Assembly: GCF_000224145.3 (NCBI RefSeq)
Contig: NC_020176.2
Coordinates: 1,116,693 to 1,180,692 of the forward strand
Direction of reading: 5' to 3'
Length of the DNA stretch: 64,000 nt
Source: Ciona intestinalis
Lineage: Eukaryota > Chordata > Ascidiacea > Phlebobranchia > Cionidae
Shown here in pieces: positions 10,501 to 22,008 of this stretch (within the stretch, counting starts at the first letter, position 1; each line of letters opens with the position of its first letter). Position numbers and translations under genes: made by a program. Under the pieces are notes generated by a model. The model saw only the letters and a program-made list of their open reading frames with translations. It was not told the origin of the DNA and made no database searches.

Positions 10501-13500
10501 TTTTAAAGTTGTTAGAATTGTTTATCTACACAAAAATAATGCACTAAAAGTTGGAGTTTTCAGTTTCACAAAATTTTAGATTCTTTAATTTTACAACAAA
10601 ACATAACTGCTAAACTTTTTAAAATGCAAAAAAAGGCATGGATAGATAGACACTAGTTTTATGAAATAAATCTAACTTATTGGTTGTAATGTTTACTGGA
10701 TTATTGCAGTGCACAAAATTCCATGTTTGGGCTGTATATCCTAGTAATCCTACCACCCCAGGTTTGACGCCTATGAAACAAAAAACTTACCCAACACCAG
10801 AGTCAAGCACCGAATTCAAATTGTTCTTGATAAATTCAACATGGTTATAGCCGGGTGAGTTCGGTGCAAGATTTGGTACGCACTGCCGAGATCTGTGTTT
10901 AAATCCCGCACCACATACACGAGTGCAATTGCCCCAAGCTCCCCATGGAGTGAGTTGAACTGTTGGTTAAAAATGGATTAAAAACCACATCTGTTTAAAA
11001 TACGTAAACATTACATGGGTCTGCATTAGTGACTTTTTGATACAGACATGTCTTTGTCAACTTTTTGCCTAAAAGCAAAAACTTGAGTTATCGCCATAAA
11101 CAAGATATTAGTTCAGAAATTGTGAACCAAAGGTAAAAATAGTTGATGCTTTCATAATATCATTTTTTGTTTTATGTGGGTAAGGTCCTACAGCGTGCGT
11201 CGACATGCCATGGGAGCTGTTTTGCCTAAACATCACTTCGTGACTCAACTATGTTCTGGGATTTAGAACATGGATAGTTGACCCAATACCCTGTTTCTAT
11301 AATAAAGCCCCTTTAGAATTTTTTTTGATTCTTTTTTTATATTAGGGAAGTACCAGACCCATATGTCTGAAATCAGTACAAGTTGGCAGAGGTTATTGAG
11401 CAAAACAAGATTAAAAAAACCTATGCATTAGTTAAAGTTTCATCCCTAGTTTATGATTTAAAACAAAGATAGCAATGACAGTGGAACAATTTTGCCCCTG
11501 GCTGAAAAACAACGCCCTATTTAACCTGTCATTCAAAATAACCACTAATTACATCAAGTTGACACTCGGGGAGCATTATGGTTTCAAATTGTCAGTTCCA
11601 ATGCCACATTATTTTCTAGAAAGGGAAAGGTGATTCAATAATTTCAACAAGTTAATCCACATTATAGAAAGGTGGGGCTTAAATGATTTGTAAATACATG
11701 AATTACCATGTCACATTAGAGCTGTTATTTTAATATTAAACTGAAATATAGGTTTTCTATGTATGTATTGGTTTGGTCAAATCTATATATTATTAGTTTA
11801 GGAACATCTGTAACTCTAAAAATTTGACAGAAACATTGGTTTAAATGAAAGAAACATGAAATTCAAAGCCCACACCTATTCGAATTACTTTATTACATAA
11901 CTTAAGTAATGTAAAACTTAAGTTTTTATATGTTCAACATGTTTACCAAATTGGTGAAGAAATTTTTAAGATTTAAACTTTATTTACATTTCTAAAATTA
12001 AAAGTTGTGAGCTGTTTTGTAAAGTAGGCTAAACCAGTGTTACATTAAAAATATTCCCTACAATCGTACTGTGTAAGATTTTAAACTTAAAAAAAAAGAT
12101 GCAGGACTGGGTTTCTTAACTAATGGCCAGTTGACACAAAGGGGAAAAGAGGGTGACCACTATCAGCAGACCACAAGACCTTTATTGTTTCTTTTACAAA
12201 CCAATTGCTACAAAGTAGTTTGTAAAACAACAGTCAAAATCATGTTAAAAAACAGTCATTATACCATGGATGTCCTGTTCCATACAGCTCATTATTGCAA
12301 CTAACTTTTTCAGTATTTTTGGTCGGGGTAATAATTTTATTTCAGGAATAGCCTTGGTGACAATTTAGACAACCTATTAGTGGCCGCTGGGTTGGAGCAA
12401 TTGCCGTTAAGTGTATTGCCCAAGGACACATACGCCTACAACGATAGAACAACAAGCCATTTGTAACCAAGTATTGATAACAAGTAATCCATGATAAATA
12501 TCATTAAGTTCCACTTACAGCACGGCCCATTATTGCAAGATCTTCTTCTTATTTCTTGGAAATTACATTGTTCTTGATCATCCGACTCCAAACATGTTCT
12601 TGTGCTATTCTGCCATCCACCACCACAGTATTGACTGCATTCACCCCATACACTCCACTCAGATACAGCTAAAGAAAGAATAGCAATCTTTGATATGTAT
12701 ATTATATATATATATTATTAAATCAAGTTTAATATATATATATGTATGTATTAGTTTTATTGTTTAGATTTAAAAAAAAAAGTAAAAAAAAATAATTTTG
12801 TGGAATAAATAGTTTTATAAGTTTGTATGTATATAATTTATTTTAAAAATATAAAGCTTTTTTGAAAATAAACTTTTGTAATAAAGTAATATAAATTAAC
12901 CACTTACCACAGTCTCTTACATTACATGGTTGTGTTTGTGATTCTACAGTTTGACGAAGGTAATTTCTAAGCAATTGTTGTGTGGTCAAAGGCTCGCTCC
13001 TTTGCCAGCACATCGTCGTGTGATGCGACACACCCTGGTCATCCAAACATCTCCTACTTCTGGTTTTAAGCCCACCACCACAAACTTTGTCACATGTGGT
13101 ATAATTGCTCCATGCAGTGTATGAGTAAGTGGTGTTATCTGAAAAGTATTGTATATGTATTTTGTATATAAATGAATGGATGAAAGAATAAATGAAGTGT
13201 ATATATATACATTATATGATGTATGGATACTACTAGTGTATTGTTGTCTATGAGTGTAACCTTGTTAGCAAAATTGACAGCCATACAAAAATATATTATA
13301 AACAAAAACATTAAAAAAGTTGTTTTTTTAAACTCAAAGGCAAGAACAGCAATATCACACTCTTCCGTGCAATATTTTGTTATAACTTTAAAGTGGTCCC
13401 TTTACCTAAAATAAGCAAATGATATGGTGTTGAACAGGACAGAGGAATAAGATTAATAGGATAATTATGATTAGTGCATTAATTTTAGATCTTTACTGTT

Positions 13501-13785
13501 CACTGATAATAAAACATATCTAACGGATTTATATCATATCTTAAAAGTTATATGAATGCTATTATAATGCTACAGCCAACTTACAAATACAATTTATAGT
13601 CAACTTATTAATCAAATTAATAACTTACCTTGTAATCTTGTACCATTAGAGTTTGGTGGTGAATGAGGTGTTGGCCAAGCATTTGCTCGTAATCTCATAA
13701 ACGATAAAACTTCTGACAATCCAAACGCATTGCCCGACACAGTGGCCGCAAACAAAAGAACAAGTGACAATTGAATGACGTGCAT
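7598..13785 (-). CDS. Secreted protein: three TSP1 repeats, TIL-like domain, mucin linker, WAP domain
   Basis: Nine coding exons, in transcript order 13785-13629, 13138-12908, 12668-12519, 10959-10791, 10226-10105, 9485-9287, 8847-8585, 8146-8069 and 7743-7598, join in one frame of 504 residues; every junction is GT-AG with matching phase. Residues 1-19 are a signal peptide (MHVIQLSLVLLFAATVSGNA). Thrombospondin type 1 repeats follow, with the W..W and CGGG cores, at about 60-129, 131-179 and 182-276; the third is split by an intron. Residues 277-342 form a TIL-type cysteine-rich domain (CPFNQQYFTC...GCGCP). Residues 370-395 are a Thr-rich mucin-like stretch. Residues 460-500 look like a WAP four-disulfide core (CDRDSMCAIGYLCC..SCGRQC). 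AATAAA (minus) at 7586-7581 follows the stop. No metalloprotease or transmembrane segment is seen, so it is not a full ADAMTS. Probable role: extracellular matrix or protease control. Confidence 0.85.
8220..8266. repeat. Short TIR repeat half, CAAACCTGG family
   Basis: Contains GTGCCAAACCTGGAGCCACA, the inverted form of the end motif found beside donors at 10736-10776, 28490-28537 and 41050-41155. Here it lies in an intron away from a donor. Confidence 0.4.
8985..9257 (-). mobile_element. tRNA-like SINE, nearly complete, intronic
   Basis: On the minus strand it opens with a tRNA-like head containing an A-box-like GTGGTCAACGCGCCTG and a B-box-like GGGTTCAAGGC, then TGTGTCCTTGGGTAAGACA and the family body. 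A short plus-strand reading frame inside it (8959-9195) is not a gene. Confidence 0.8.
10690..10776. repeat. Short TIR repeat beside a splice donor
   Basis: Ends in CCACCCCAGGTTTGACGCC, followed 9 bases later by the donor (minus strand GTAAGT at 10790-10785) of TSP1-gene exon 10959-10791. Copies of the same end occur at 28490-28537 and 41100-41155. Confidence 0.5.
12270..12475 (-). mobile_element. tRNA-like SINE, partial, intronic
   Basis: Plus-strand text GGGTTGGAGCAATTGCCGTT, TTGCCCAAGGACACATACGC and a worn head identify it. It lies just 40 bases downstream of a TSP1-exon donor. Confidence 0.75.
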
Positions 13786-14419
13786 TTTGAAATAACTGCT
13801 TTTCCAACTGTGTCAAATACAAAGCAATTATCAATATTTGACTGTATATATATAAATATATAATGGTAAGCAATGAAACACGTTCCATCGTCTATAAAAT
13901 GTCCTGTTTATACAAATATCGGGAAAAAAATACAAAAGTTTTGATAGTTAATATTGACCTGGTGTATTATGCTTTAATATTTGGATAAATATATATACAT
14001 ATATCCAAGTCTGCAGAGTACGGCAGTTTCTGATGAGATCTTGTGAGTACAAGACAATTACTTTTTTACATGTGGGCGTGCTATCATCAAAAATCGGCAT
14101 GCAACGCACATTTCAAAACCACAATAGAGAATTCTACTTAATTCATCACGTTATTTTTTATTGTTTGATTAACTGGCATGCGTATGACAAATTATTGCGT
14201 GCATACCCAAAAATTTGTAAAAAAATTCGCTTGTGCACCTGCCATATTCTGCAGACTAGTATGTGTAAAAAAACAGTTTTTAAAAAACTAAAAAAAAACA
14301 CATGAATATAATCGGGATACTCATACATTTTCAATTTGCCAACACAGCAACAAAAACGGTACGTTCACCATAGGTTGTGTATTCACACACAATTTGAAAG
14401 AAAAAGAAAATTCACTCAC

Positions 14420-14488
14420 CTGGTTAGAACAGCTAGTGCAGAGCTGAGATTGCAATAAAAATCAACACAACTTCGTGCGCTTTTTATA
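14420..14488 (-). promoter_or_regulatory. Core promoter and 5' UTR exon of the TSP1/WAP gene
   Basis: On the minus strand TATAAAAA lies at 14488-14481. A start about 30 bases on would give a non-coding exon ending at 14420 with the donor CCAG|GTGAGT. The next acceptor is at 13810-13808, 22 bases before the ATG at 13785. TATA spacing and splice sites support a capped, conventionally spliced 5' end; the start point itself is inferred. Confidence 0.6.
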
Positions 14489-15420
14489 AGCTAGCCTTGT
14501 TTTTAACTTTTATGTGTGACACGGCCCAGGGCAACATGTTGTGACGTCAGCCTCAGGTGGAGCGGCCTTCCTTAACAGTTGCCTTAGGGCTGAAAACAAG
14601 CTAAGCTATTCCTGTGTCTGCTACCGTTTGCGTTTCCTCGTATGCGGAAGTGTTCGCATCATATTTATGATATGCCTATTTTTATTATTTATATATTTCA
14701 CATTCACAGGTATCTGCGAACTATGAAGCAACATTTTTTAGATTTACGATATCGAACAGCTCTGACAGCAGGCTCCTAACTGCGTGTACTTAACTGAATC
14801 CTTTACTTATTTAGAAAAAGTCCGTAGCCACGAACAGGATTCGTAAATCGGCAAAATCCGGTAAATATGGATAGAAACTTAATTATTCTTGCTTGCGAAA
14901 GGCATGAAATCGAAAAATATTTTGAAAACCACGTTTTTGTCCTTCCCGCCAAGTTATTTAACACTAGACTTCGCTGTAGAGCAGTTCGCATTTGGAAGGT
15001 GGTGTTTTAAAGAGGGGAGACATAACTATTTTTTCCCAGATAAAAAAAGCAACAAAAAGACTGAAATGGTAATGCTAGCTCATTTGTCAAACTTTCTGAT
15101 AACTGATGTTTGACGTACATTTTCTCCTTCGTAACACGAGGCACATATATAACACAACAAAGAAATAAACATAAAACAATATATTAACAAAAATAAAACG
15201 CAGTAAATGTTAATACTTGGAACAAGAAATCAGAAATCTCAGATACATCAGCTAAACACGTTCAATCTTCATTATATTCGTCCCATCTCTGAGCGAATTA
15301 ATTGGCTGGCAGAGCTTGAAATAAAACATTCTGTTTTGTCATCTAAACATTTAGTATATGAGCAATTTAATTGGCTAAAAAAATAATTTTAGAGTTTGTA
15401 ACTGTTTTAAATTAGGGCTG
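14489..15420. other. Intergenic region, no gene seen
   Basis: It lies between the TSP1/WAP promoter and the 3' side of BarH. Plus-strand frames at 14541-14726 and 14889-15113 have no signal peptide, domain or splice context and are treated as chance. The last BarH exon may lie near 15240-15320. Confidence 0.5.
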
Positions 15421-15595
15421 TGTATACTGTGGGCTAAGACTGGAGACCAGATTTTCGCGTTTTGAACAATAAACAACACTCCTATAGAATAGCGGCGATA
15501 CGGTTATATATTTCTGTATATATTTTTAATTTACTACATAACAGGACAATAAAAGAAGTTTAAATATGTCCCATCTTACCCTACCTACTATACAC
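15420..15595. mobile_element. TA-flanked MITE, diverged, downstream of BarH
   Basis: Core GCGGCGATACGGTTATATA and right end GTCCCATCTTACCCTACCTA are clear; the left end is worn. Read-through from the last identified BarH exon runs into this repeat. Confidence 0.75.
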
Positions 15596-15632
15596 GTAAT
15601 ATTTTTATACTGACTTTGTTTTAAATAATTAC

Positions 15633-18261
15633 CTGTGGACGAAGTAGTCGTTTTGCAATCCATTCCAATGCTGGTTTCGCTTGTTGTTGGAGAACTCCTC
15701 GTTTCGTCGACTTGTATTAAGTGTTGGTTTCCAAGGCCGTATAACTGACACAACATTGGAAGTAACGCTCTGTTCTCCATACCTAAAATGTTGTGATTTA
15801 GTGACTTTGAATATTGGGAAGCTATCCGGGTGGTCGGGAAATAATTAATCTACTGCAGAATTATTTAAATCATATTACGTATGTAGTAACTCGTAAGCGG
15901 GCACGAAGTGTATGGAACGGAACATTTCTATTAAAAAGGTAAAAGAAAAATTAGAAAATTACCAGCTCCCAAATGTTGGTGCATATTTTGGATCATTGGT
16001 CTTTGCAACATAGGAAAGGTTTGTGGCAGCACTTGCTCAAGGGCCGCATAATTTCCCGTCTCAGCGAGCAGCTCCAACCCAACCGCAGTTTGACGCTTCC
16101 ATTTTGTTCTGTGACAAAAATAGGCGGCTATAACTATAGGGTTAATTAAAATGGGAATTTTGGCAAGTTTTTAAAACCATATTTCATTCGATTTTTATAA
16201 GGACTAATAAAATACTTAATAATTCTTATTCGAATTGTGTTCAAAATATTACCTGAACCGTAATATTTGACCGCACAGAAAAACCTATATTGGCCTGACA
16301 CTTTTGAGTCGTTAACTAGGAATTATAAGATCCTGGTCTTAAGGAGTTTGATCGACCAAACTATACAGAAATTATAGCGCGAAAATTGCAAATTGACATT
16401 TTTGCTATTTGGCAGTTACAAATTGGCATATTAGCGACAAAAATTGGAAAAAGCATCGATAATTTTTTCCACCACTTTAACGAAGTGACTCAAAAGATCC
16501 AATTAGGCAGCTTATTCGTTCGCGCCTATTACGCAAGGGAAATTAGGAAAACCTAAGGCGTACTTAACATTATGCCAGATCTATATAAACAGATTTTAAT
16601 TATACGTGTTGGTAAAATTTTTCTTCATTCTAATATAATATGGTGGGGAAGACGAGAGAACATTAGCACATATAATGTCCAAATATCCTGATCATATTTC
16701 ACGACGAATCAACAATAACGGTCTATGGGAGTCGGGAGAATAAGGTTTTATGTGTTTTTTTAAAGTTTTTTTTTGTTTACTATCAAAAGGGAAAAGAAAT
16801 AGAATGAAAAAGATTTCCCATCTCCCCACCCCTATACTAAACTTATAATTTAATGTCGAACCTTCTGTTTTGATACCACGTCTTTACTTGTGTGTCTGAT
16901 AAATCGAGTCTTTGGGCCAATTCAATTCTATCTTGAACAGAAAGATACCTGAAAATATGAATAAAAATAACTTTTTACAAAATTTGCAGCAAAATTTTGA
17001 TTATACTTTTTGCATTCAAAACTGCTCTCTAGTTCCTGTAGCTGGTCGTCCGTGAAAGCAGTTCTTGCTTTTCTGGCTTTCTTGGTCGGAGCAACTTTTG
17101 TATGTATTCGTTTGTCTTCTTGTTTAGGGTTGGGGTCGTCGTCTTGGTCGAGTCTTCTTCGAATATCTTGAGACCAATCGTATTTACTGTCTGTGGGAGC
17201 TACGGGTGCTGTAATAAACGCACATCAAGTATTAAATACAATACTGTGGAGTAAGAATGAATACCGTTAGCAGCTAAATCCCATATTTCTTGATCGTGTT
17301 TTCAACAACAATTAACAACGTTATTTTCAACAAGTCGCGAGCCATTAGTCTGTGCGATCAGTTACTTCTGTAACTCTAATCTTTACAGTAGACCTACTAC
17401 GAAATGGGATAGAAAAATAAAATGAAAACATATCCCATCTTCTCCTAACTAATATGATAAATATTTTGACAAACTTTAGAGTATTGGAATATTCTAAAGC
17501 CGATCTACTTTAATACTAAAACTTTCGCAAACAAAGAACAGACATATCGACACATAAATTTGTACTCACGGATGCAAATGTTATAACTTCCTTTCAACTG
17601 CTTGTCGAGAAATTGCCCAACAACTGCCTTGCTTGCTGGCATTGAGAAAGGTAGAAAGTTCGGGGTATGAGCACCACTTCTACTGAGACCACCGTTCCAT
17701 AACGCATGCGGTAAATGCGGGGCAAGAAAATTTGAATGGCCTGAACAAAAGTGTATCATTATACGTATGGTTATATATGCAGTACAGTAATTTGTAAGTA
17801 AAGTAGTTGAATGTGTTTTCGAATACTAATATGCACCTAGTCGTGGGATAAAACACTCTAGATATTTGCGTACCAAATACAGGGAGGCCGTAACCGTGAT
17901 TTTGAAGCAATTTCGAGGGAACTTCGCTGTAAGCTCCTTTCATGAATTGGGCTTTTGTGAGTTGTCCAATTAAGTTGTCTTTCAGCAACAATCTTTCCGG
18001 TTTTCGATCTGAAGTAAAACTGTCTTCCCCAAAATTATGTTGCTGCGAAGAACGGAATATTTCATCTTTTAGGTGTGAATTATGATATCGGGACTTTTGG
18101 CGATTATCTTCGTTCAGGGAGTTTTTTGGACTGGTAGTACGGCTATCTTCTTTCAAAAGTTTGGCGATGGAGAAATTGCTGCATTGTTTTTGGACTTCAA
18201 CTTCGCATTCGTCTGAACCTCTTTCTTGATAATCACTCTCGACGTCACTTTTCGCATCCAT
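15633..18261 (-). CDS. BarH: BarH-like homeobox transcription factor (3' end unresolved)
   Basis: Exons in transcript order 18261-17874, 17740-17570, 17208-17007, 16948-16862, 16108-15963 and 15782-15633 are phase-consistent and give about 383 residues so far. The homeodomain is residues 230-289 ([13 protein letters not shown]...WYQNRRTKWKRQ), followed by [20 protein letters not shown], a tail specific to the BarH/Barhl class. Near the N-terminus NFSIAKLL (about residues 29-36) resembles the FIL repression motif of that class. The homeobox is split by two introns; the second has a weak donor, GTTCGA at 16861. The last identified exon ends at a GTAATT donor in phase 1; a terminal exon near 15240-15320 is likely, but no acceptor there gives a convincing tail. 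It is a nuclear sequence-specific regulator, typically neural or sensory in chordates. Confidence 0.9.
15845..15925 (+). mobile_element. SINE tail fragment in a BarH intron
   Basis: Matches the family body GTAACTCGTAAGCGGGCACG and TGTATGGAACGGAACA only. Confidence 0.6.
16635..16837. mobile_element. TA-flanked MITE in a BarH intron
   Basis: Has ATATGGTGGGGAAGACGAGA at one end and CCATCTCCCCACCCCTATA at the other, with AACGGTCTATGGGAGTCG between. Its right end lies 25 bases from the weak homeobox donor. Confidence 0.85.
17241..17452. mobile_element. TA-flanked MITE, diverged, in a BarH intron
   Basis: Starts near ATACTGTGGAGTAAGAATGA and ends CATATCCCATCTTCTCCTAA. It carries the CATATTTCTTGATCGTGTTT block of the second subfamily. 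Confidence 0.65.
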
Positions 18262-18299
18262 ATTTGTAGAAATGCCTACGCTTTCTGGGAAACGTTTTG

Positions 18300-18470
18300 T
18301 CTAAAAAAAACAAAAAAAATTAGTACAAATAAAAAAAGGTATTAAAAAAATACCCATAAATTAAAAAAATCCTAAATACTTTAAGCTTTCAAATAAAATT
18401 GTAGCTCCTGTTTTTGACGTAGTCAGGCGAGCTTTTACGCATACCAGAAACAAGGACGTGGGCTTTTATA
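18300..18470 (-). promoter_or_regulatory. BarH core promoter and 5' leader
   Basis: On the minus strand GTATAAAA (TATA box) ends at 18464. A pyrimidine-rich acceptor TTTTTTTTAG ends at 18301, 39 bases before the ATG at 18261. The leader is therefore spliced; the donor was not identified and trans-splicing is not excluded. Confidence 0.55.
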
Positions 18471-18647
18471 CGGCGAGCAATAGCGACAAATATGGTTCTT
18501 GTTCAAAGCTTTCTTTTTTCTCACGCCGATCGTCGTCAAAACCTAGAGCGAGAAGGGATTAATTTTTGTGATGCATTTGATAGTTTATGACAAGTTGTCC
18601 CGAATTAAAAATTTAGTACTTCTTAATAATTTTGACGGATATAAATA

Positions 18648-18845
18648 TAGTACTGCGGGGTAAGATGGGATACCGTTAGCACCTATAAATTCGATATTTC
18701 CTGATTGTGTTTTTAACAAATAACAGCGCTATTCTAGAGTCGCGAGGCTATACAGCTATATACTTGTAAATATTTAGTGTTTACCACCAAAAGGCACAAG
18801 ATAAGTGAATGTAAACATGTCCTATCTTACCCCACTCTGCTATAT
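18648..18845. mobile_element. TA-flanked MITE upstream of BarH
   Basis: Ends ATAGTACTGCGGGGTAAGAT and CTTACCCCACTCTGCTATA. It belongs to the subfamily with GATACCGTTAGCAC near one end. Confidence 0.85.
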
Positions 18846-20406
18846 ACTTGTCACCAAACTATTGTTATTTTACACAATGTTCGTATAACCCATGTAAATA
18901 GTAATGCTTTACAAAATAAGAACCTAAGTTTTTATACAAAGATATATTAAAGTTTAATACACAATTTTATTTTGTTATAAGACTTCAATGTATATTAAAC
19001 TCATAGGTTGTAATTTACAATAAAACACGTCTTTGTAATATCGGTACCGTGTTATGGAAAATTGCGAATGGCCTGTTTCTATAGTAATCGACGGCAAATT
19101 CGAAGTTCAGGTGTTTCTCATGAGAACTGTGCGCTATAAACGGCAAGCAACCGGCGATTAGTGATTAAAGATTGATTGGTAAGATTTGTGACAACGAGAA
19201 GGGGCTTAGGTCGTGCCCGCACCTCAGTAGACTATTGAAAGGAATAATTAGCAGGTGATAGGTAAATGTCGCTTAGCCACATTTATAAGCCAAGCGAAAA
19301 GACGCGAAAATGGTAATTGGGTGCCACACAAAGCGACAGACGACGAGTGATACAATAGTGGAAAACGTACGCCCTAATTTTTATTATATGCTAATGGTGT
19401 TATTATCAGTATTGAACTTGCGATGCGGCGTAATAGCTTTTCGGAGTGACGTACACGTATTATCTCATACAAAAACCGTTAAAACGGATGAAAAATAAAG
19501 AGCGCGGTTTAATACGTCTACTTTTAGCGCTTTTGTACTCATAGTCAAAAGTATCCTATTATATCCAATTTGGACGGGGAAAGTAATGTAAGGCGTAAAC
19601 AAGTCGCCAATAACTGGTTGAGCACATTTTTCTTTAAACGTTACCATATTTTTTATTTATTTTTTTATTTCGTTTAAAATCCTTCCAAAAATCTTACCAA
19701 CTGTTTCTATGACCATAAGATTTATTTAAATGTATTTCATTCAATTTGAGCGGTTCATGGCAATTAAAGTGATATATTCAGTCAGTCGGCCATGGGTTCT
19801 CGTAAATAAAACATGCCAAAACGTATTAAATCTTCGTGGGACATACCCTTCTAGTGAAGCGGCATTGAGTGACAGTTAATTAATATTAATTCAAATTGAA
19901 CTGATTTAACCAGACCATACAATAATTGGACCCATTCAAAAAAAATAAATTAAAACACCAGCCGTACATCATAAGTAACATACGTGAAACTTTATAAAAT
20001 AGATGTCTTTTGTGTGAATTGCGTTTAAGTTTAGGTTATATAAAAAAAATATATTTCAAAATTATTTATTTCTGTAAAAAAATTTCGGTATGAAAATTTA
20101 TTGCCCTATATTTTTAAATACTAAAGGTGCAAATACATTTTAAATTACACTTCGTTAAACGGTATTTGAAAGATATTATGTTCGCAGGTTCAGACATTGC
20201 AAGGGTCGCAATACACACTATTTTCCAATCCGGTTATTAACGCGCGTTTTGCGCTTTTATGAACACAGTTGAAATCGCCCTCCAATATATACCAGCAGGC
20301 ACACATAAACACTAGATCCGCTATTTATTAACTGCCTTTTACATTGCTCTAAACGAGTCGGTCAAAATTTTTGAGAAAATAATGAAAAACCATATTTAGA
20401 ATTAAT

Positions 20407-20594
20407 ACAGTAGGGTGGGGTAAGATGGTACGTTTTTATCCCATTATTTGTACCGTTTCGGTATAGTAAACAAAGAACATTTACAAAATTTTTATCGCAA
20501 CTTCAAAATAGCGTTGTTGATTGTTAAAACATGATTCGGAAATATGGGGTTTATAGGTGCTAATAATGTATCCATCTTACCCCGCAATACAATA
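20407..20594. mobile_element. TA-flanked MITE
   Basis: Starts TACAGTAGGGTGGGGTAAGA and ends CCATCTTACCCCGCAATA, with the standard core. Confidence 0.85.
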
Positions 20595-21749
20595 TGTTTT
20601 ATGAAGCTCAAGCGAAAACTGACGTTTTTTAAATTAAAACCGGTCACCCCTAATCTAACATATTGTCTTATCCATGTGAATACGATGACATTTTATTATC
20701 CGCTTCTTGCACAAAGCAAATGTCGTGCAGATAAAACGTCAAACTGCAAATCCAAATGCACAGCGTCAGTACATTGATGATATTCTTAATTAACAGCATT
20801 GAAGTGAAAAAAATAAGAAAGGACTTAATTCACGCTTTGAATAGATACGACTTGATAGAGCGATAATATATGATTGGCTTATTTACAATAAGAAAGTGAC
20901 TCTATATGGCAGTCACTAATTCCCATGAGAGCCGAAATAAATGTAGTTTCGATCATTTTACGTAATTATGTCTCATTGTAACGGTATATTGTATTGATAA
21001 CTATTGCTTCTTGAAAATCTATGCAAATATTGCAACACCTTTTTAATTGCTTGCAGAGAAATTGTCAGAGTCGCTGACCCAAGGCACACAAAACAAAATG
21101 TACCCAGGCCATATACTCAATTTGTATGTAATTGGTAAGAATGTTACTTTGTAATCAACACATTTCGTAATACAGAATAGTTAACTGGGTGTTGCACAAC
21201 GGGTAAACTGATTGGCTCTACTTAGTAGCACCTTTTTTATATGGCCACCAAAATAAGATCGTGTAGTTTTATATTAGTTTCTTACAAATACCAACTTATA
21301 CACTATATAAGAGCTCTAAACATAATTACTTAAGTGTTTAAAAAAATGTTTTAAAAATAAATAACATTTTGCATCACTGTGCGAATTCTACGCATTTTGA
21401 TCAGCTGGACACGTTTTACTCTCAGAATTCGGCGCTTATAATTATCCGCCCGCGTGTCGTGGCCAAGAATCGTACTGCCAACGTGTTTCACAACGAATCA
21501 GTTTCTAGTTGAACCTTTACTGACCACGTTTTAGTTTTAAGAGGTTTTTGCCCGAAGACTGTTGTAAAACGAGCAGAGAAATTTTAACGTGAAAGCTTAA
21601 CATAAAGATATATTAAAGCTTTTGAACCATTGTTTTAAAGAAAAACAAGTAAGATTAAGATTAAAATTTTCATTGTATTTTTTTGGTCTAGTGGGTGGAA
21701 GATACAGGCTCTTCTGACCGCTTTGCCCAACAGTAGTATAAATGCTAAA

Positions 21750-21945
21750 ACATGGTGGGGTGGGGGGAGATGGGACACCTCTATCACATAATATCCCAAT
21801 ATCCTGGTCAATCGTCTTTTAGACCATTAACAACGGTCTATGGAAGTCGTGAGGATACGATTTTATAATTGTTTGAATGTTATTTGTACCAAATGGGCCG
21901 AATAAATAGAACGAAAAGGTGTCTTGTTTTCCCAACCCTACTATA
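21750..21945. mobile_element. TA-flanked MITE just upstream of the unknown plus-strand gene
   Basis: Has GGTGGGGTGGGGGGAGATGG at one end and CCCAACCCTACTATA at the other. It lies about 60 bases before the splice acceptor at 22003. Confidence 0.85.
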
Positions 21946-22000
21946 CATGTTTCAAAGTGAGAATTCTATAGCATTCGTTACTCATGATAACCCATCATTG

Positions 22001-22008
22001 CAGATATG
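22001..22008 (+). promoter_or_regulatory. Probable spliced-leader trans-splice acceptor
   Basis: TTGCAG ends at 22003 and ATG begins at 22006, leaving a 2-base leader. No convincing upstream donor or promoter was seen in the preceding 60 bases, which then enter a MITE. In Ciona about half the genes receive a 16-base spliced leader at such sites; that is the simplest reading. Confidence 0.55.

Larger units (their letters stand above)
18471..22003. other. Gene-free interval upstream of BarH
   Basis: About 3.5 kb without a supported gene. It holds three MITEs (18648-18845, 20407-20594, 21750-21945). A plus-strand frame at 19310-19498 has one hydrophobic run but no splice or domain support. Its length and position between two divergently transcribed genes suit long-range regulatory DNA for BarH. 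Confidence 0.5.

Noticed and set aside
19310-19498. Possible small plus-strand gene
   Set aside because: It has one hydrophobic segment but no signal peptide at the start, no splice partners and no poly(A) signal.
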